64,000 nucleotides of DNA. It comes from Acanthamoeba castellanii str. Neff (taxonomy: Eukaryota; Discosea; Longamoebia; Acanthamoebidae). The stretch covers positions 85,382 to 149,381 of the forward strand of contig NW_004457319.1 of assembly GCF_000313135.1 (NCBI RefSeq), in the 5' to 3' direction. Made by a program: the position numbers and the translations under genes. Positions 51,811-63,830 of this stretch are shown one piece after another. Each line of letters starts with the position of its first letter. Positions within the stretch are counted from its first letter, which is position 1. The notes beneath the pieces were generated by a model, which was not told where the DNA came from, did not search any database, and worked only from the letters and a program-made list of their open reading frames with translations.

Positions 51811-53320
51811 ATGGAAGTAGCGCAGCAGCCGCAGAGGAAGGGGGAGAAGAACGAGGTTGTGCTGCTGGCACTGGACTACACGACCGACTGGTACAAGCTC
51901 TTTCGGGGGTGCAAGACCGCTGGCGGCCTGCCCATCCGGGTAGAACAGTCCGAGTGGAAGGACCTCCATGTCGAAGCCAGGTGCCTTGCTCCCCCCCCTC
52001 TCAACAACCCCGTCTGTGCCAGTTGCTGAGTGGTTTTATTGGGGGGGGGGCGAGCAGTGCTACGGAGGGGGTCAAGGTGCACATTAAGGCGTCGGACAAC
52101 CCTCTGCCCTTCTCCACACAGAAGGACGAGCGCGTGGTGGTGCCCGACTTCTGCCTCATCCGCAACTTCCCCATGGACATTCACGACAACGGGTACTACA
52201 CAATTCGACCACGCAAGGCCTTCACTTCATGACCTGAGTGTTGTGCGGGAAGTACTCACCAGTTGTTGTCGTTGTGGTCAGGTTCAAGAACATGGTGATC
52301 GGTCTTCTCTTTGGCGACATCCCTGCAGTGAACTCCCTTGAATCGGTGCTGCGCTGCATGGAACGTACGTGGGTGTAGAGACGATATGCGTGTGGTGGTA
52401 GTTCTGAACTGTCTCTGCTCTCTCAACAGGACCTGTCGTGTACGCGGCCATGCTCAAGTTGCAGCGCCAGCTGGGTCCCGATCGCTTCCCGCTAATCGCT
52501 ATGAACTACTATCCCAACCTCCGCGCGAGGTGCGTTCACACTGACCGTGCTTGAAGCGCGGGCCTTGGCTGATGTTTGGTGTGTTGTTAGCACACGGCGC
52601 TTAATTGAGCCTGAATCCTATCCAGCGGTTATCAAGGTCAGCTCCACTCATGCAGGTACAGCTACCTGGCGTGCTCCTCAAGCCTTGCGTAGTGACTAAC
52701 GTGATCGTAATCCTTGGCCTACCTCACCTTGGTAGGCTATGGCAAGACTCAGGCCCGGGACAAGCACGACATGCAGGACATCACTTCAATCCTCGCTCTC
52801 CACAACGACTATTACACGTACATGCACTCTCTTGCACGCACCACGCACCATCCGATGCTAGCTGACCTCTGTACAGCACTGAGCCGTTCATCGAGCACGA
52901 GTACGAGTTCAGGGTGCAGAAGATCGGAGATCATTACCGCGCCTTCCGTCGCAACTCGGCCTCCTCGTGGAAGAACAACTGGGGCAAGCTCACATTCGTG
53001 GGTACACTATTGGACTCACACTGACCATCCATCACTTGTGGGTGTTGTCAATTGATTCCTCGCGCCGGCTTGATGGTGTTGTTGATGATGGTGCAGATCA
53101 TGAAATGACGGCGGACTACAAGCTGTGGGTGGACGAGGTGGCCAAGCTCTTCGGTGGGTTGGACATTCTCGCTCTCGACGTGCTGCACGCCAAGGACGGC
53201 AAAGACTACATAATCGAGGTCAACGACACCGCGCCCGGGCTCATGTGGGAGCACGAGGAGGAGGACCTTGGGCATATCCGCGATCTCGCCCTGAAGCGGA
53301 TGAGCGAGGCCTATGATTGA
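51811..53320 (+). CDS. Synapsin homologue (ATP-grasp core)
   Basis: About 330 residues from eight short exons. N-terminal half: VVLLALDYTTDWYKLFRG, RVEQSEWKDLHVEA, VVVPDFCLIRNFPMD, FKNMVIGLLFGDIPAVNSLE and FPLIAMNYYPN. These line up with the synapsin pre-ATP-grasp domain. C-terminal half: AVIKVSSTHAGYGKTQARDK, MQDITSILALHNDYYT, EPFIEHEYEFRVQKIGDHYR, DYKLWVDEVAKLFGGLDI and GKDYIIEVNDTAPGLMWEHE, matching the synapsin ATP-binding domain almost block by block. The animal N-terminal phosphorylation domain and Pro-rich tails are missing. In animals synapsins bind ATP and tether vesicles. Here a vesicle or metabolic role is inferred only. Intron 51981-52057 holds a run of ten G. Exon junctions (for example 52530/52590) are GT-AG and preserve frame. 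Confidence 0.88.
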
Positions 53321-53448
53321 CAACAGCGTTGTTCTCTAAAAATCTGAAAAAGATTGGCTTTGGCTCAGAATTGTGCGAATTGAAATGCTACACGGATCCT
53401 CTCCACTGCGGCGAGACGAGCTAAAGAGCACAGATCACATCACTTACC

Positions 53449-54875
53449 ATGGAGGAGCAACGAAAGCGCGGGAAGGAGGAGGTGGTGAGCGATCAAGATA
53501 CTGATTCGGATGTGATCGAAATCGGCAGCTCTCGTTCAGATGGAGGTAAGAGACGGCGTCCCACCACGCCTCCCGATTTGCACGATGTTGTGGTGCTGGA
53601 GGAGGCTAGTGATATCGATCACACAAGACCAACGAGATCAAGAAGGAGGAAGAAGAAATCGACATCGAGGCCGCCAACGCCACCCCATGTGGAGCAGCAT
53701 TACATCTCCTCTTCGGGAGAAAGCGAGGAAGATGAAGATGAACGAGAGGAGCGCGAAGCGAAAGAGGCCGGCCTCTACTACTGTGGCCCACAGGACCCCT
53801 ACCCTGCTGTTTTCGAAGATGACGCAGCCTCGACTCGAGCACCCGAAGATGAAGGTTTCCTCTCGCTGCGCGACCTCGAAGAAGCCAACACCACCGCAAC
53901 GCACCCGGGTAATGGCCTTGCCGCCGACTACGACGACGGGATCGAGTGGCGCGAGTGCGCCATCTGTCTGAGCCGGCCCACGAGACGCGACGGGGCGGTG
54001 GTGGAGGGCTGCTACCACAGCTTCTGCTTCGTGTGCATCGCGCACTGGGCCGCCCTCAACCCGGCCTGCCCGCTGTGCAAGCGCCGCTTCAACGCCGTCC
54101 TGCACGATCTCCGCCTCATGCCAGGACCCGCCGCGCGCCTCCACTTCCGACGCTACAGCTTGGCCGACGCCGCCGCAGCTGCAGCCGTCGTCTCGCCTTC
54201 GTCGTCTCACGCCGCCACACGCAACGTTGCCAGCCGAGCAAGAGCGTCGGTTGCGGCGACGAGTACCCGCGATGTGGCGGTCGGCATCCTTCAAGCGTCG
54301 ACGCACAAGGCCTCGGGGGAGATGAGCTACGGCGGCAGTGCACCCAGTGCTTCCGACACGGACGTGGATCGGCGGCGGCGGGTGTACGCTCGCTGTTTGC
54401 GCGCCGTGCCACCGGCGGCCCTCACAACAGCGTCGTCAGAGGGGCCAGGCAGCAGTCTGGAGCTGGCCTTTGCCCGACGGTTGCCCGACGTTGCGCGCGA
54501 GTGGGAGACCAAGCTCAAGCCGTGGGTGGTGCGCGAGCTGCAGGCCGTGCTAGAGGAAGACGACGTGGATCTGTTGGCAATCATGACGCGCTCCCTCCTC
54601 GACGACTACGCCGCGGCCGAATCAACGCCGCCACCGCCGGCAAGAAGAAGACCACCACTACAGCAACCGCGGCACGAGCATCTGCCAGCAGCACAACCGC
54701 CGACGAACGCGCAGCGCAGGTGGCCTGGGGGGAGCTCCGCGCGCGACTGGAAGAGTTCCTCGTCGACGACGCCGGTATCTTCCTTCACGAACTCCTGTGC
54801 TTCGCCGTGTCGCCGTGTCGAGACATGACCGCCTACGACTCCGCCGTCCGCTACCCGATCCTGCCGCCTTCATGA
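53449..54875 (+). CDS. TOPORS-like RING-finger protein
   Basis: The N-terminal half is acidic and Ser-rich with a basic patch (RSRRRKKKSTSR), suggesting a nuclear protein. The RING (about 53950-54090) reads ECAICLSRPT, then CYHSFCFVCIAHWA and CPLCKRRFNAVLHDLR; the last block is typical of TOPORS. Further on, RRRRVYARCLRAVP and the region LKPWVVRELQAVLEEDDVDL match the TOPORS C-terminal helical (PWI-like) domain, which continues in another frame as LRARLEEFLVDDAGIFLHEL before the stop at 54875. The frame change lies near 54620-54700 with no clear intron. TOPORS is a dual ubiquitin/SUMO ligase in animals. Confidence 0.75.
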
Positions 54876-55424
54876 CTAAACAGGCTCTTCTCTTTTACTC
54901 TTCTTCGAATGACGTGTACGTCTTCTGTCGCATAAACCTGTTGTCGGTCGGTTCGTTAGACCAAGCACACACACGAGCATTGTTGTTTCCGCTTTTTTTC
55001 CGGTTCGTTTTCTTCCGTCGGATCATTTTTCCTTCGGTTTCTACCACAACAGCGGAAAATGCTGCCGACGAGGTGGAGGTCAATCCCACAGCGATTGACG
55101 GCACGCCCTCATCTTACCACCATCTACCCGCGCCAAAGTTCTCTTTTGACACGCACAGTCGTTTATGCCGCGGTCATGTCAGTTTTTGCGGACCTTTTCT
55201 TTTGACACCGCGGGAAGGTCAGCACAAAAACGGCAGAGCTGCCTCTGTGCGACCCAACTTCAACTGCAACCGTACGAGGACGACAACGGCGATCACCCAC
55301 CCGGCGCCTTTAGCTGACCGGTCAGAGCAAAGCGGAAAACCAGTCCCACCATTTCACCACCACAACATCACACCGCGACGGCAAGCAAGCCCCCACCGCA
55401 CAAGTACCGCGCATCCTCATCAGG
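54876..55424. other. Intergenic region upstream of the fourth receptor kinase; no gene seen
   Basis: T-rich first part (3' end of the TOPORS-like gene), then CA-rich sequence. One open frame crosses the whole stretch but lacks any family signal and merges into the receptor gene in the wrong frame. No TATA box found. Confidence 0.5.
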
Positions 55425-58400
55425 ATGTCCCTCAGCAAGGCGCTGTGGTCGATACTCTTCCTGCTTCTTTGTTGCCAGAGTACGCCGTCTTTGTCTGTTT
55501 TCCTCATCATTGGCCAGCTCGCCATGCTGGCCCGTGCAGCGCGGCCTGTTCGCTGCTAGGTCTCATCGTTTCTTCAACTGTAGTAGAGGCCTTTGGTGTG
55601 CAGCTGCAAGGAGCAGGCAGTCCCAACGCCGTCACCATTCTCGCGTCGTGGTCTGCCGACTACATCTACACCCGCGACGACATCCTGTATGTTGACCTCG
55701 CCCAACCCCATCTTCTTCTATCGGCCTATTTTCTTCGTAGCTTACCCCTGGCACGCAACAGCATCTCGTACACAAACACCGGTGTGACATCGGCCTTGGA
55801 ACAGTACGCGGATGGCGAGCTGGTACAGACAACCCCAAATGCATCCGTTCAACCGTTGCGACAGATGGTTGCTCATCAAAGTCATTTTCCGCGTATTGTT
55901 GTGATTTATTGCAGGACTTTATCTGCATCGACCGATTCTTCTCCGACGCGGATGCGGCCACATACGGCAACCTCATCCAGTTCCCGCTCATGGGACAGGC
56001 CATCGTCATGGCCTACAACATCCCCTCCCTTGCGTCCCTCAACGCCAGCTTGGTGCGCACAAGAAACGTGTTGCGTCGTGTGTGTGTGTGGTCTGCTGAT
56101 GGCTTGTGTGCGTCGCAGATAATTGACCGAGAGACCCTGGGCCTGATCTGGGCGGGCAACGTCACCATGTGGACCGACCAGCGGATCAAGGACCTCAACC
56201 CCGGCCTGGCCTCGTTCCTGCCCAACACCAACATCACCATCGGCTACAACCAAAACACCGTCTACTCGCTGACCGAAGTGGTCAAGCGCTCGCTCGAGAG
56301 CTTCAGCCCCGACTTTGCTCGGCTGTTTGAGGCAGCCGGAAGGGACTTCGCGAACATGCCACCGGCCCTCAGCGGGACTGCCGAGTCTGCCGGCGTTTCG
56401 ACCGCGGAGAGGGTCGTGTGGCTTGCCGTACGCTCCTCCGCACGCGCACCACCGCACACACGCACACCATATCGAGCACGCCGGCCCATAACTGTTTATG
56501 TTGTGGACACCTGAGCAGGCCCACCAGGACAGCATCACCTATCTCAGCTATGCCGACGCCACGAAGGCCGGCTTTAGGCACATGAGCATGTACAACAAGG
56601 CCGGCGGCCTGGTGACGCCGTCGACGGCCTCGGTGCAGGCGGCCATGAGCCAGTTCCAGGCGCAGTTCGCCCGGAGCAACTTCTCTGTGGACATCCTCGA
56701 CGCCGGCGGCGCCAGCTCGTGGCCCATCTCCTACCTCACCTACCTCACCATGGACCGCAACGTGAGCGGCATCGACTGCACCGCCATCCAGGAGCTGCTG
56801 GCCTTCGCTGCCTGGGTCCATACCAACGACGGGTAACCACCCAATCACCTCCGTGACGGCCGTTTGTATGTTCGCTCACTGCGCGTGACACCACACGACA
56901 CCACACGGACAGGGCGAGCACGGACGCGACGAGCATCAACATTGTGCCGCTCGACACGAGCCTCAAGAAGCGGATCGTGGACCTCCTGAGTACGGTCCAG
57001 TGCAACGGCGAGCGGGCCTATTCGACGGCGTTCCTGATCGGCATCGGGTCGCCGCTGCCCATCTTCACATCGTGGTCGGTGGCCTGGTCGTCGGCCCAGA
57101 CGCGCGCCAAGTTCTACCTGTCGTCGTCGACCACCGGCAAGGACCGGCTGGTGAACAATAACTCTGACTTCAGCGTCACGAGCAACGGCCTGGAGAGCAG
57201 CTACGTCACGCAGATGCCCGATGCGGAGATCGTACCGACCACCGCCTTCGCTCTCGTGCCCGGTACTATCTTCTCACTCCCTTCCAATTCGTCGGTTTTG
57301 TTGCCACACGACTAACTCCGATACCCAACAGCGTACAACGTGCCGGAGTTGAAGGACAAGACGCTAGTGCTCGACTTTACCACGATCGCCGGGATCTTTC
57401 TCAACAACGTGACGCGGTGGAACGACCAGCGCATCAAGGACCTCAACTCGGCCGACGTGGCCGCCGCGCTGCCGGACGAAGAGATCATTGTGGTGACCCA
57501 CAACGTGAGTTCGGCCTACACGCAGCTGTTCACGCAGCTGCTGAGCCAAACCGTGCCCGAGTTCGCCGCTCAGGTTCGCCCAACGTCGTAACTTAAATTT
57601 TGTATTTTTTTGGCTAATGTGTGGTGCTTGGCGTGAACAGGTGGGTTCGGGGCTTGTTGTGTCGTTCCCAGTCCAACAGACCAACAGGTCGATCAACATC
57701 AGCACCACGACCGACATCGGCAACCTCCTGACCAGCAATCCCTACTCGTTCATCTTCTGGCAGTACTTCGACATCCTCGCGGTATACAAAAACCCCTTGG
57801 GCGTGCTCTCTTCTTCATCAATCAGTTGTGCTGACGTTGATATCTGGTTGCGCTGGTTGCGACGTCGTCCACAGGCTCGAGCTCTCAACTCGGCGTCGTT
57901 GATCAACCCGGCGGGCCGTATTGTGGCGCCCTCCTCAGCGTCTGTGCTGAGCGCGCTAGACGACTATATCGCATCGACGCCCGCGGCCAGCCGCACCTAC
58001 GAATCGATTCTCCTGCGTATGTTCAGCATCGTCAATCTCTCCCTTACGTGCTTGGGCCGCAGCGTTATGCGCGGGGGTCTTACGGACAACCGTTCGCAGG
58101 CGGCGGAGACAATAGTTGGCCCATCGCAGCCTTTGGGGCGACGATATACCGCAGCACGAGCATGGATGACTGCACTAAAGCGGCGGCCCTCGCGGACTTC
58201 CTGCTGTGGTCCCAGACGGACCCCGTCGCCCTGCGCAACGCCGACAGGCAGGGGTTCGTGCTGCCGACGGCCACAGATGAGATCAACCGCGCCTTCATGC
58301 GCCAGCTCAAAGCCTTCACCTGCGCCGGCCGGCCCGTGAGCGCGCTGGCCAACTGCATCACGGACGACGGCCAGCTGTGCTCGGGCCAGGGTACCTGCAC

Positions 58401-61400
58401 CAACAGTGCCTGTGTCTGCGAGTCGGGCTGGGAGGGCCAGTATTGCGAAAGCGTGACCAGCTCGAGCTCGAGCGACTCCACGGTCATTATCTTGGGTACG
58501 TGCACCACACACACGCACGCACACACACACACACAAACACTAAGGCATGCATGTGCAGCGACGGTGATTCCGGTGGCGGCGGTCGTGGTGGCCCTGCTCC
58601 TGGTGCTGGTGATTGTCGTCGTGGTGCTGCTGCGGCGCAAGGGCAGCGGGAACGACGACTGGGAGATCGAGTATGACGAGCTCGAGGTCGGCGAGCAGCT
58701 GGGCGCCGGCGGGTACGGCGAGGTGCACAAGGCCACGTGGAAGGGCACTGAGGTGGCCGTCAAGGTCATGGCCTCGGACCGCATCACCAAGGAAATGGAG
58801 AAGAGCTTCAAGGACGAGGTACTCACATCGAACCCACTCATTTTTCTCATCACAGTTTATTCACTGATGTTCGTTGATGAACCAGGTGCGGGTGATGACG
58901 TCGTTGCGGCACCCCAACGTGGTGCTGTTCATGGCGGCGTCGACCAAGGCGCCCAAGATGTGCATCGTCATGGAGTATATGGCCCTCGGCTCTCTCTTCG
59001 ACGTACGTACCTGTGGCCCCTCCCTCACTGCACCACACAAGTCTGACTTGCAATGCTGATGTGGTGGCGCTCTGCAGCTACTGCACAACGAGCTCATTCC
59101 GGACATTCCCTTCATTTTGAAGGCCAAGATGGCCTACCAGGCCTCCAAGGGCATGCACTTCCTCCACTCCTCTGGTACGGCCCTTCTTTCTTCTCGTTCT
59201 TCATCCTTCGCGTTTCGTTCTTTGGTTGTTGTCTTCGTCGACACAACTCACACCAACGTGCACCTTGCATCTAGGCATCGTGCATCGGGATCTCAAGTCG
59301 CTTAACCTGCTGCTCGACAACAAGTGGAACGTCAAGGTGTCCGATTTTGGCCTCACGAAGTTCAGGGAGGACATCAGTGGCAAGGGCGGCCTCGGCGGCG
59401 GCAAGGGCAACAACAACGTGGCGGGAAGCGTGCACTGGACCGCGCCCGAGGTGCTCAACGAGGCCGGCGACGTCGATCTGATCCTGGCCGACGTCTACAG
59501 CTTCGGCATCATCTTGTGGGAGCTCCTGACGCGTGAGCAGCCCTACATGGGCCTCAGCCCGGCTGCCGTGGCCGTGGCCGTGATCCGCGACAACATCCGC
59601 CCGCTCATACCCGAGGCCGGCGGCGGAGCCCTGTGCCCGGCCGAGTACGAGGACCTCATCACCAGCTGCTGGCACCACGACCCCACCATCCGCCCCACAT
59701 TCCTCGAGATCATGACCCGCCTGTCGGCCATGCACGGCGACTCGACCTCGGCCGGCGCCACCTCCTATTCGAACTCGTCGTCGTCGGCGTCGCACAACAG
59801 TGGCCACCCGAACCGCGCCGCGAAGACGACCAGCTCGTTCGGGTCGTGGGCCCTGCCCTCGACCAACTCGTCGTCGGCCGACGGCAGCGGCTCATCGTCG
59901 TCGTCCGGCTCGTCCAAGTCTGGGGCGGGCCTGGCGGGCGCAGCGGGCGGCGGGGTGAGGCCGCCGGAGGGCGAGATGGCGATCGTGTTCACCGACATCA
60001 CCCGCGCCGCGTCGCTGTGGGAGTTCAACGCGGCCGCGATGCGCGACGCGACGCTGCTGCATAACGAGACCCTGCGCGACGCGCTCAAGCGCCACCGGGG
60101 CTACGAGGTGGTGTTCGTGCGCGACCGCAACTCGGGCGAGGGTTCGTTCTGCATGGCCTTCCAGCAGCCCGTCGACGCCCTAGCCTGGTGCGCCGACGTC
60201 CAGCGGAGCCTGCTGGGCGTGGCCTGGCCCGAGGCGCTGCTCGAGCACCCGGGCGCGGCCGAGGAGTGGGGCGACACCGACGACCGGGTGCTGTTCAAGG
60301 GCCTCCGGGTGCGCATGGGCGTGCACGTGGGCGTGCCGCGGGCCGTGCGCGACCCAATGACGCGCCGGGTGGAGTACATCGGCCCCGTCGTGAACGCCGC
60401 GGCGCGGATCACGGCGCTCACCCACGGCGGCCAGGTGGTGATGAGCCACGCGGCGTTCCACAAGGTCAAGGGCTCGCCCGAGCTGGGCGGCAGCGAAGGC
60501 CAGCAGGAGCTGAAGAAGGGCAGCGTGGTCGGGCTGGGCAAGTTTGAGATGCCCGATGCTCCCGATGGTACGAACCACCGCACACGCACCACCGCACACG
60601 CACGCAACACACACTGATGTTGGGGTGGGAGCAGGATCTAAACTGTTTGAGATCAAGACGCCGGGCCTGGAGGCGCGATTCTTTGGAGGCGTGACGCTCG
60701 AGGCCGGCGATGGCACTTCGACCAACAACACCACGGGCACGGGCTCCTCGCACGGGGGCAGCAGTGCGAGCGGCGGCAGCGGGCGCCACCCCGACAGCGA
60801 ACCCGGCAGTGGCAAGGAACTCCAGACCGTCGTCGGCGAAGGGTACACTCCCCTCCCTGTGCGCGAGCGGTGTGTGCGACAAGCGTCTCATATGCAACAC
60901 GCAACGCACGACACGACAGGATGATGTTCAAGGAGGACACGTTCCTCACGTCGGCAAACCTGTGCCGGTGGATCATCGACTACGGCGAGATCCAGGTGGG
61001 CAAGCAGATCGGCCTCGGGTCCTACGGCGTGGTGCTGCGCGGCAAGTGGAAGGGCGTCGAGGTGGCGGTGAAGCGGTTCATCAAACAGAAGCTCGACGAG
61101 CGCCGCATGCTCGAGTTCAGAGCCGAGATGGCCTTCCTGTCGGAGCTGCACCACCCCAACATCGTACTCTTCATCGGTACACACCGCACACCGCACACCG
61201 CACACGCCGCGCACGCCGCACCTGCTACGCATATCGCACACGCTAATGATGGGGGTGGATCAGGCGCGTGCGTCAAGAAGCCCAACCTGTGCATCGTGAC
61301 CGAGTTCATGGCGCAGGGCAGCCTGCGTGACACGCTGGGCAACAGCGCCATCAAGCTCACCTGGAAGCAGAAGGTCAAGATGCTCCGCGCGGCCGCGCTG

Positions 61401-61954
61401 GGTATCAACTACCTCCACTCGCTCCAGCCCGTCATCGTCCACCGCGACCTCAAGCCCTCCAACCTCCTCGTACGCACATCTTTCGTCCACCACCACCCAC
61501 CACCCACCATCCACCACATCATGCACGCGCTCATCTTGTGATTTGATGTACACAGGTGGACGAGAACTGGAACGTGAAGGTGGCCGACTTTGGGTTCGCG
61601 CGGATCAAGGAGGAGAACGCGACGATGACCCGCTGCGGCACGCCATGCTGGACGGCGCCGGAGGTGATCCGCGGCGAGAAGTACGACGAGCGGGCCGACG
61701 TCTATTCGTTCGGCGTGATCATGTGGGAGGTGGTGACCCGCAAGGAGCCCTTCGCCGGGCGCAACTTCATGGGTGTGTCGCTGGACGTGCTCGAGGGCCG
61801 CCGCCCGGCCATCCCCGGCGACTGCCCGGCTGACTTCCGCAAGGTCATGAAGCGCTGCTGGCACGCGTCGGCCGACAAGCGACCCAGCATGGACGACGTG
61901 CTCACCTTCCTGGCCAAGCACCTCGACGCTGATGACGCCGGCACCATGCTCTAA
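55425..61954 (+). CDS. Receptor dual kinase with apparently intact cyclase domain (PstS-like ectodomain, EGF-like, TM, TKL kinase, class III cyclase, TKL kinase)
   Basis: The signal peptide is MSLSKALWSILFLLLCC, followed at once by an intron. PstS-like regions contain FICIDRFFSDADAATYGNLI, AGNVTMWTDQRIKDLNP and NNVTRWNDQRIKDLN. An EGF-like module (CVCESGWEGQYC) precedes the TM at about 58560-58630. Kinase 1 (58660-59720) has GAGGYGEV, AVKVM, HRDLKSLN and DFGL. A Ser-rich linker follows. The cyclase domain (59975-60500) has the metal Asp in MAIVFTDITRAASLW, the YEVVFVRDRNSGEGSF region where the second Asp is expected, MGVHVGVP, and the Asn-Arg site in IGPVVNAAARITALTHGGQV. It is the best-preserved cyclase domain in the window. 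Kinase 2 (60990-61930) has GLGSYGVV, HRDLKPSN and DFGFA. Many more introns than the palindrome copies (at least twelve), several CA/GT-rich. Confidence 0.88.
58508..58541. repeat. (CA)n microsatellite in receptor intron
   Basis: CA-rich tract in the intron between the EGF-like module and the TM segment. Confidence 0.85.
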
Positions 61955-62196
61955 ACGAAAGCTGTACATTTTTCACACTGTTTTCAACAAACAGAGAAAA
62001 AACACTAATCTCATATTTAGATAATATGATCACTGGAAGGAAGAAGCAACAGCCTTCTCTTAGCTGTCAGGTCTGTCACGGAAGAGACCAACCAGACCAT
62101 AGCGATTTGCAGCCAGCCAATCGATGCGGCGGAAACATTTTTTGTCGACAGGCATCTTCGTGTCCCTTTTCTCTCGTGTTGCCTCTCTATGACGAG

Positions 62197-62208
62197 GAGC
62201 CAATCAGG
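62197..62208. promoter_or_regulatory. CCAAT-type element, first cysteine-rich gene
   Basis: GAGCCAATCAGG lies about 124 bp upstream of the start codon and is repeated exactly at 63703-63714 upstream of the second copy. The 61955-62331 interval otherwise holds no gene. Confidence 0.5.
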
Positions 62209-62331
62209 CCTTCCTCCAATACGGGGGGTGGACACTCACTTTATCTTCGTTGGCCGCAACTCCTACCCATTCTTTAGCATCCAACCCAGACCCAAGACTA
62301 CCGCAGACCCACTCGCCTCACCATCCGCACC

Positions 62332-63014
62332 ATGCGCGCTGCCTTCGCCTTCGTTTTCCTTCTCGCCTGCTCGCTCTTTGGTGCCTCTCCCTCACTCTCA
62401 TATCTCCCATGGTCACCTGGCACAGTCTCTTTTCTTGGATATGGAGGTTAACGTAAGATCCTCTTCGTTTTCGTCTTGGCCCACCATGTAGTGGCTGCTC
62501 AGGCCAGCAACAACGTTGCCCAGTGCATTATTGCCAAGTGCTCGGCTCAGGTGACCGCCTGCTATGAGGACCCCGCCTGCCTCTCCGCCGCCGAGTGTGT
62601 CCGTACGTCCACCTCCTCTCCGTAATTCCTATAAGCGGCAATCACTCACACTTCGTCTCATGCGGCGTGACAGGCGCTTGCGGCCCGTCCGACGTGTCGT
62701 GCGCTCAGGGCTGCGCCACCAAGGCCGCCGGCGACCAGGCCTTCGGCGCCTTGGCCCAGTGCGCCAGCCAGTGCCTCTACTCCTCCACCACCGACGTGTT
62801 CGACCTCATCGCGCCCGTCGACGCGCCTTTCGGCAAGTGCTCGTGGATCAAGAAGGCCGCCTGCGCTATTGGCATCGCCAGCGCCGTGGCCGCGTGCGGT
62901 GGTCCCGAGGACATTCTCTGCATCCTCGCTGCGCTGAAGGCCCTGGAGGGCTGCGCCACCTGCTTCTGCGAGGACCACTGCCACGGTCCCTGCCAGGCTC
63001 TCCACTTGTGCTAG
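62332..63014 (+). CDS. Secreted cysteine-rich protein, copy 1
   Basis: Three exons: 62332-62380, 62492-62602 and 62674-63014, all GT-AG. The signal peptide MRAAFAFVFLLACSLF is split from the rest by intron 1. The mature part has a regular Cys pattern: CIIAKCSAQVTACYEDPACL, AECV, ACGPSDVSCAQGCAT and CASQCL. A second half is rich in Cys and Ala (KCSWIKKAACAIGIAS, AACGGPEDILCILAA, GCATCFCEDHCHGPC) and ends HLC. The first part recalls the N-terminal Cys-rich domain of violaxanthin de-epoxidase-like proteins; that is a weak resemblance. About 166 residues, small and disulphide-rich, probably secreted. Function unknown. Confidence 0.75.
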
Positions 63015-63589
63015 ACTGACCTCACATAGTGCACCAACAAACAATTTTGTTTTTCACAACATGATCATCATGTGATTTTCCAGCCAAACACAAGCAAGGA
63101 GGTCACAGGAGGATAACACATCTCTCTGAATTTTCACAGTGATTTGTTCACTCACATTTGATCTGGCCACAGGGAAACTTGTGGAGGGGAACTTGTGCTC
63201 ATTTGCTCTGGCCTACAAAAAGTGTGTAATGGAACTCTGTGGAGGCCTGTTGAAATGACCTGAAGGCCCAATGTTTAGGGTGTTTTATTGAAGCAACTAT
63301 TTTTTGGTGGAAAGTTTGCTTGAGCTGCCTCAAAATTGTGGATTAATTTGGTGTGCAGTTGCAGAGGTGGGTCTTGGATTTCCCATGCCTTGAAGTGGAA
63401 GCAAAGGAGGTATGCATGTGTATGCCTTCATACATAATCCCCCACCACATGAAGTGAATGGCAAAAAGTTGACAGGTGGAACAAAACACATCTGCCAATT
63501 TTCCAATCCAATGTCCTGCCAACCTTGCTCAGGGTCAGTACAAGCAGGCAAGAGCTATGCATTACATCACCTTTGTCTTTTGTTTTCCA
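63015..63589. other. CpG-free insertion between two cysteine-rich gene copies
   Basis: Not one CpG occurs from just before the stop codon of copy 1 to 63589, although flanking DNA is rich in CpG. About 45% GC. No open frame with a recognisable family. Host-like sequence duplicated from upstream of copy 1 resumes at about 63640. Confidence 0.7.
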
Positions 63590-63702
63590 CGCTCATCATT
63601 TCGGACAAAACCTCACATTTTAATGGCAACGGGAGGGGGGAAGGTTTTTGTCGACAGGCATGTTCGTGCCCTTTTTCTCCCGTGTTGCGTCACTTTGAGG
63701 AG

Positions 63703-63714
63703 GAGCCAATCAGG
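63703..63714. promoter_or_regulatory. CCAAT-type element, second cysteine-rich gene
   Basis: GAGCCAATCAGG at 117-128 bp upstream of the second start codon, identical to the element of copy 1. The whole segment 63645-63880 is a near copy of 62140-62381. Confidence 0.5.
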
Positions 63715-63830
63715 TCTTCCGACCAATACGGAGGTGGATGCACACTTTATCTTCGTCGGCCGCAACTCCAACCCACTCTTTAGTATCCAACCCAGACCAC
63801 CACACACCCACTCGCCTCACCATCCGCACC

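Noticed and set aside
54797..56122. Single 441-codon frame running from the TOPORS-like gene into the fourth receptor
   Set aside because: It is in the wrong frame for both conserved proteins and ignores clear splice sites and the signal peptide at 55425.
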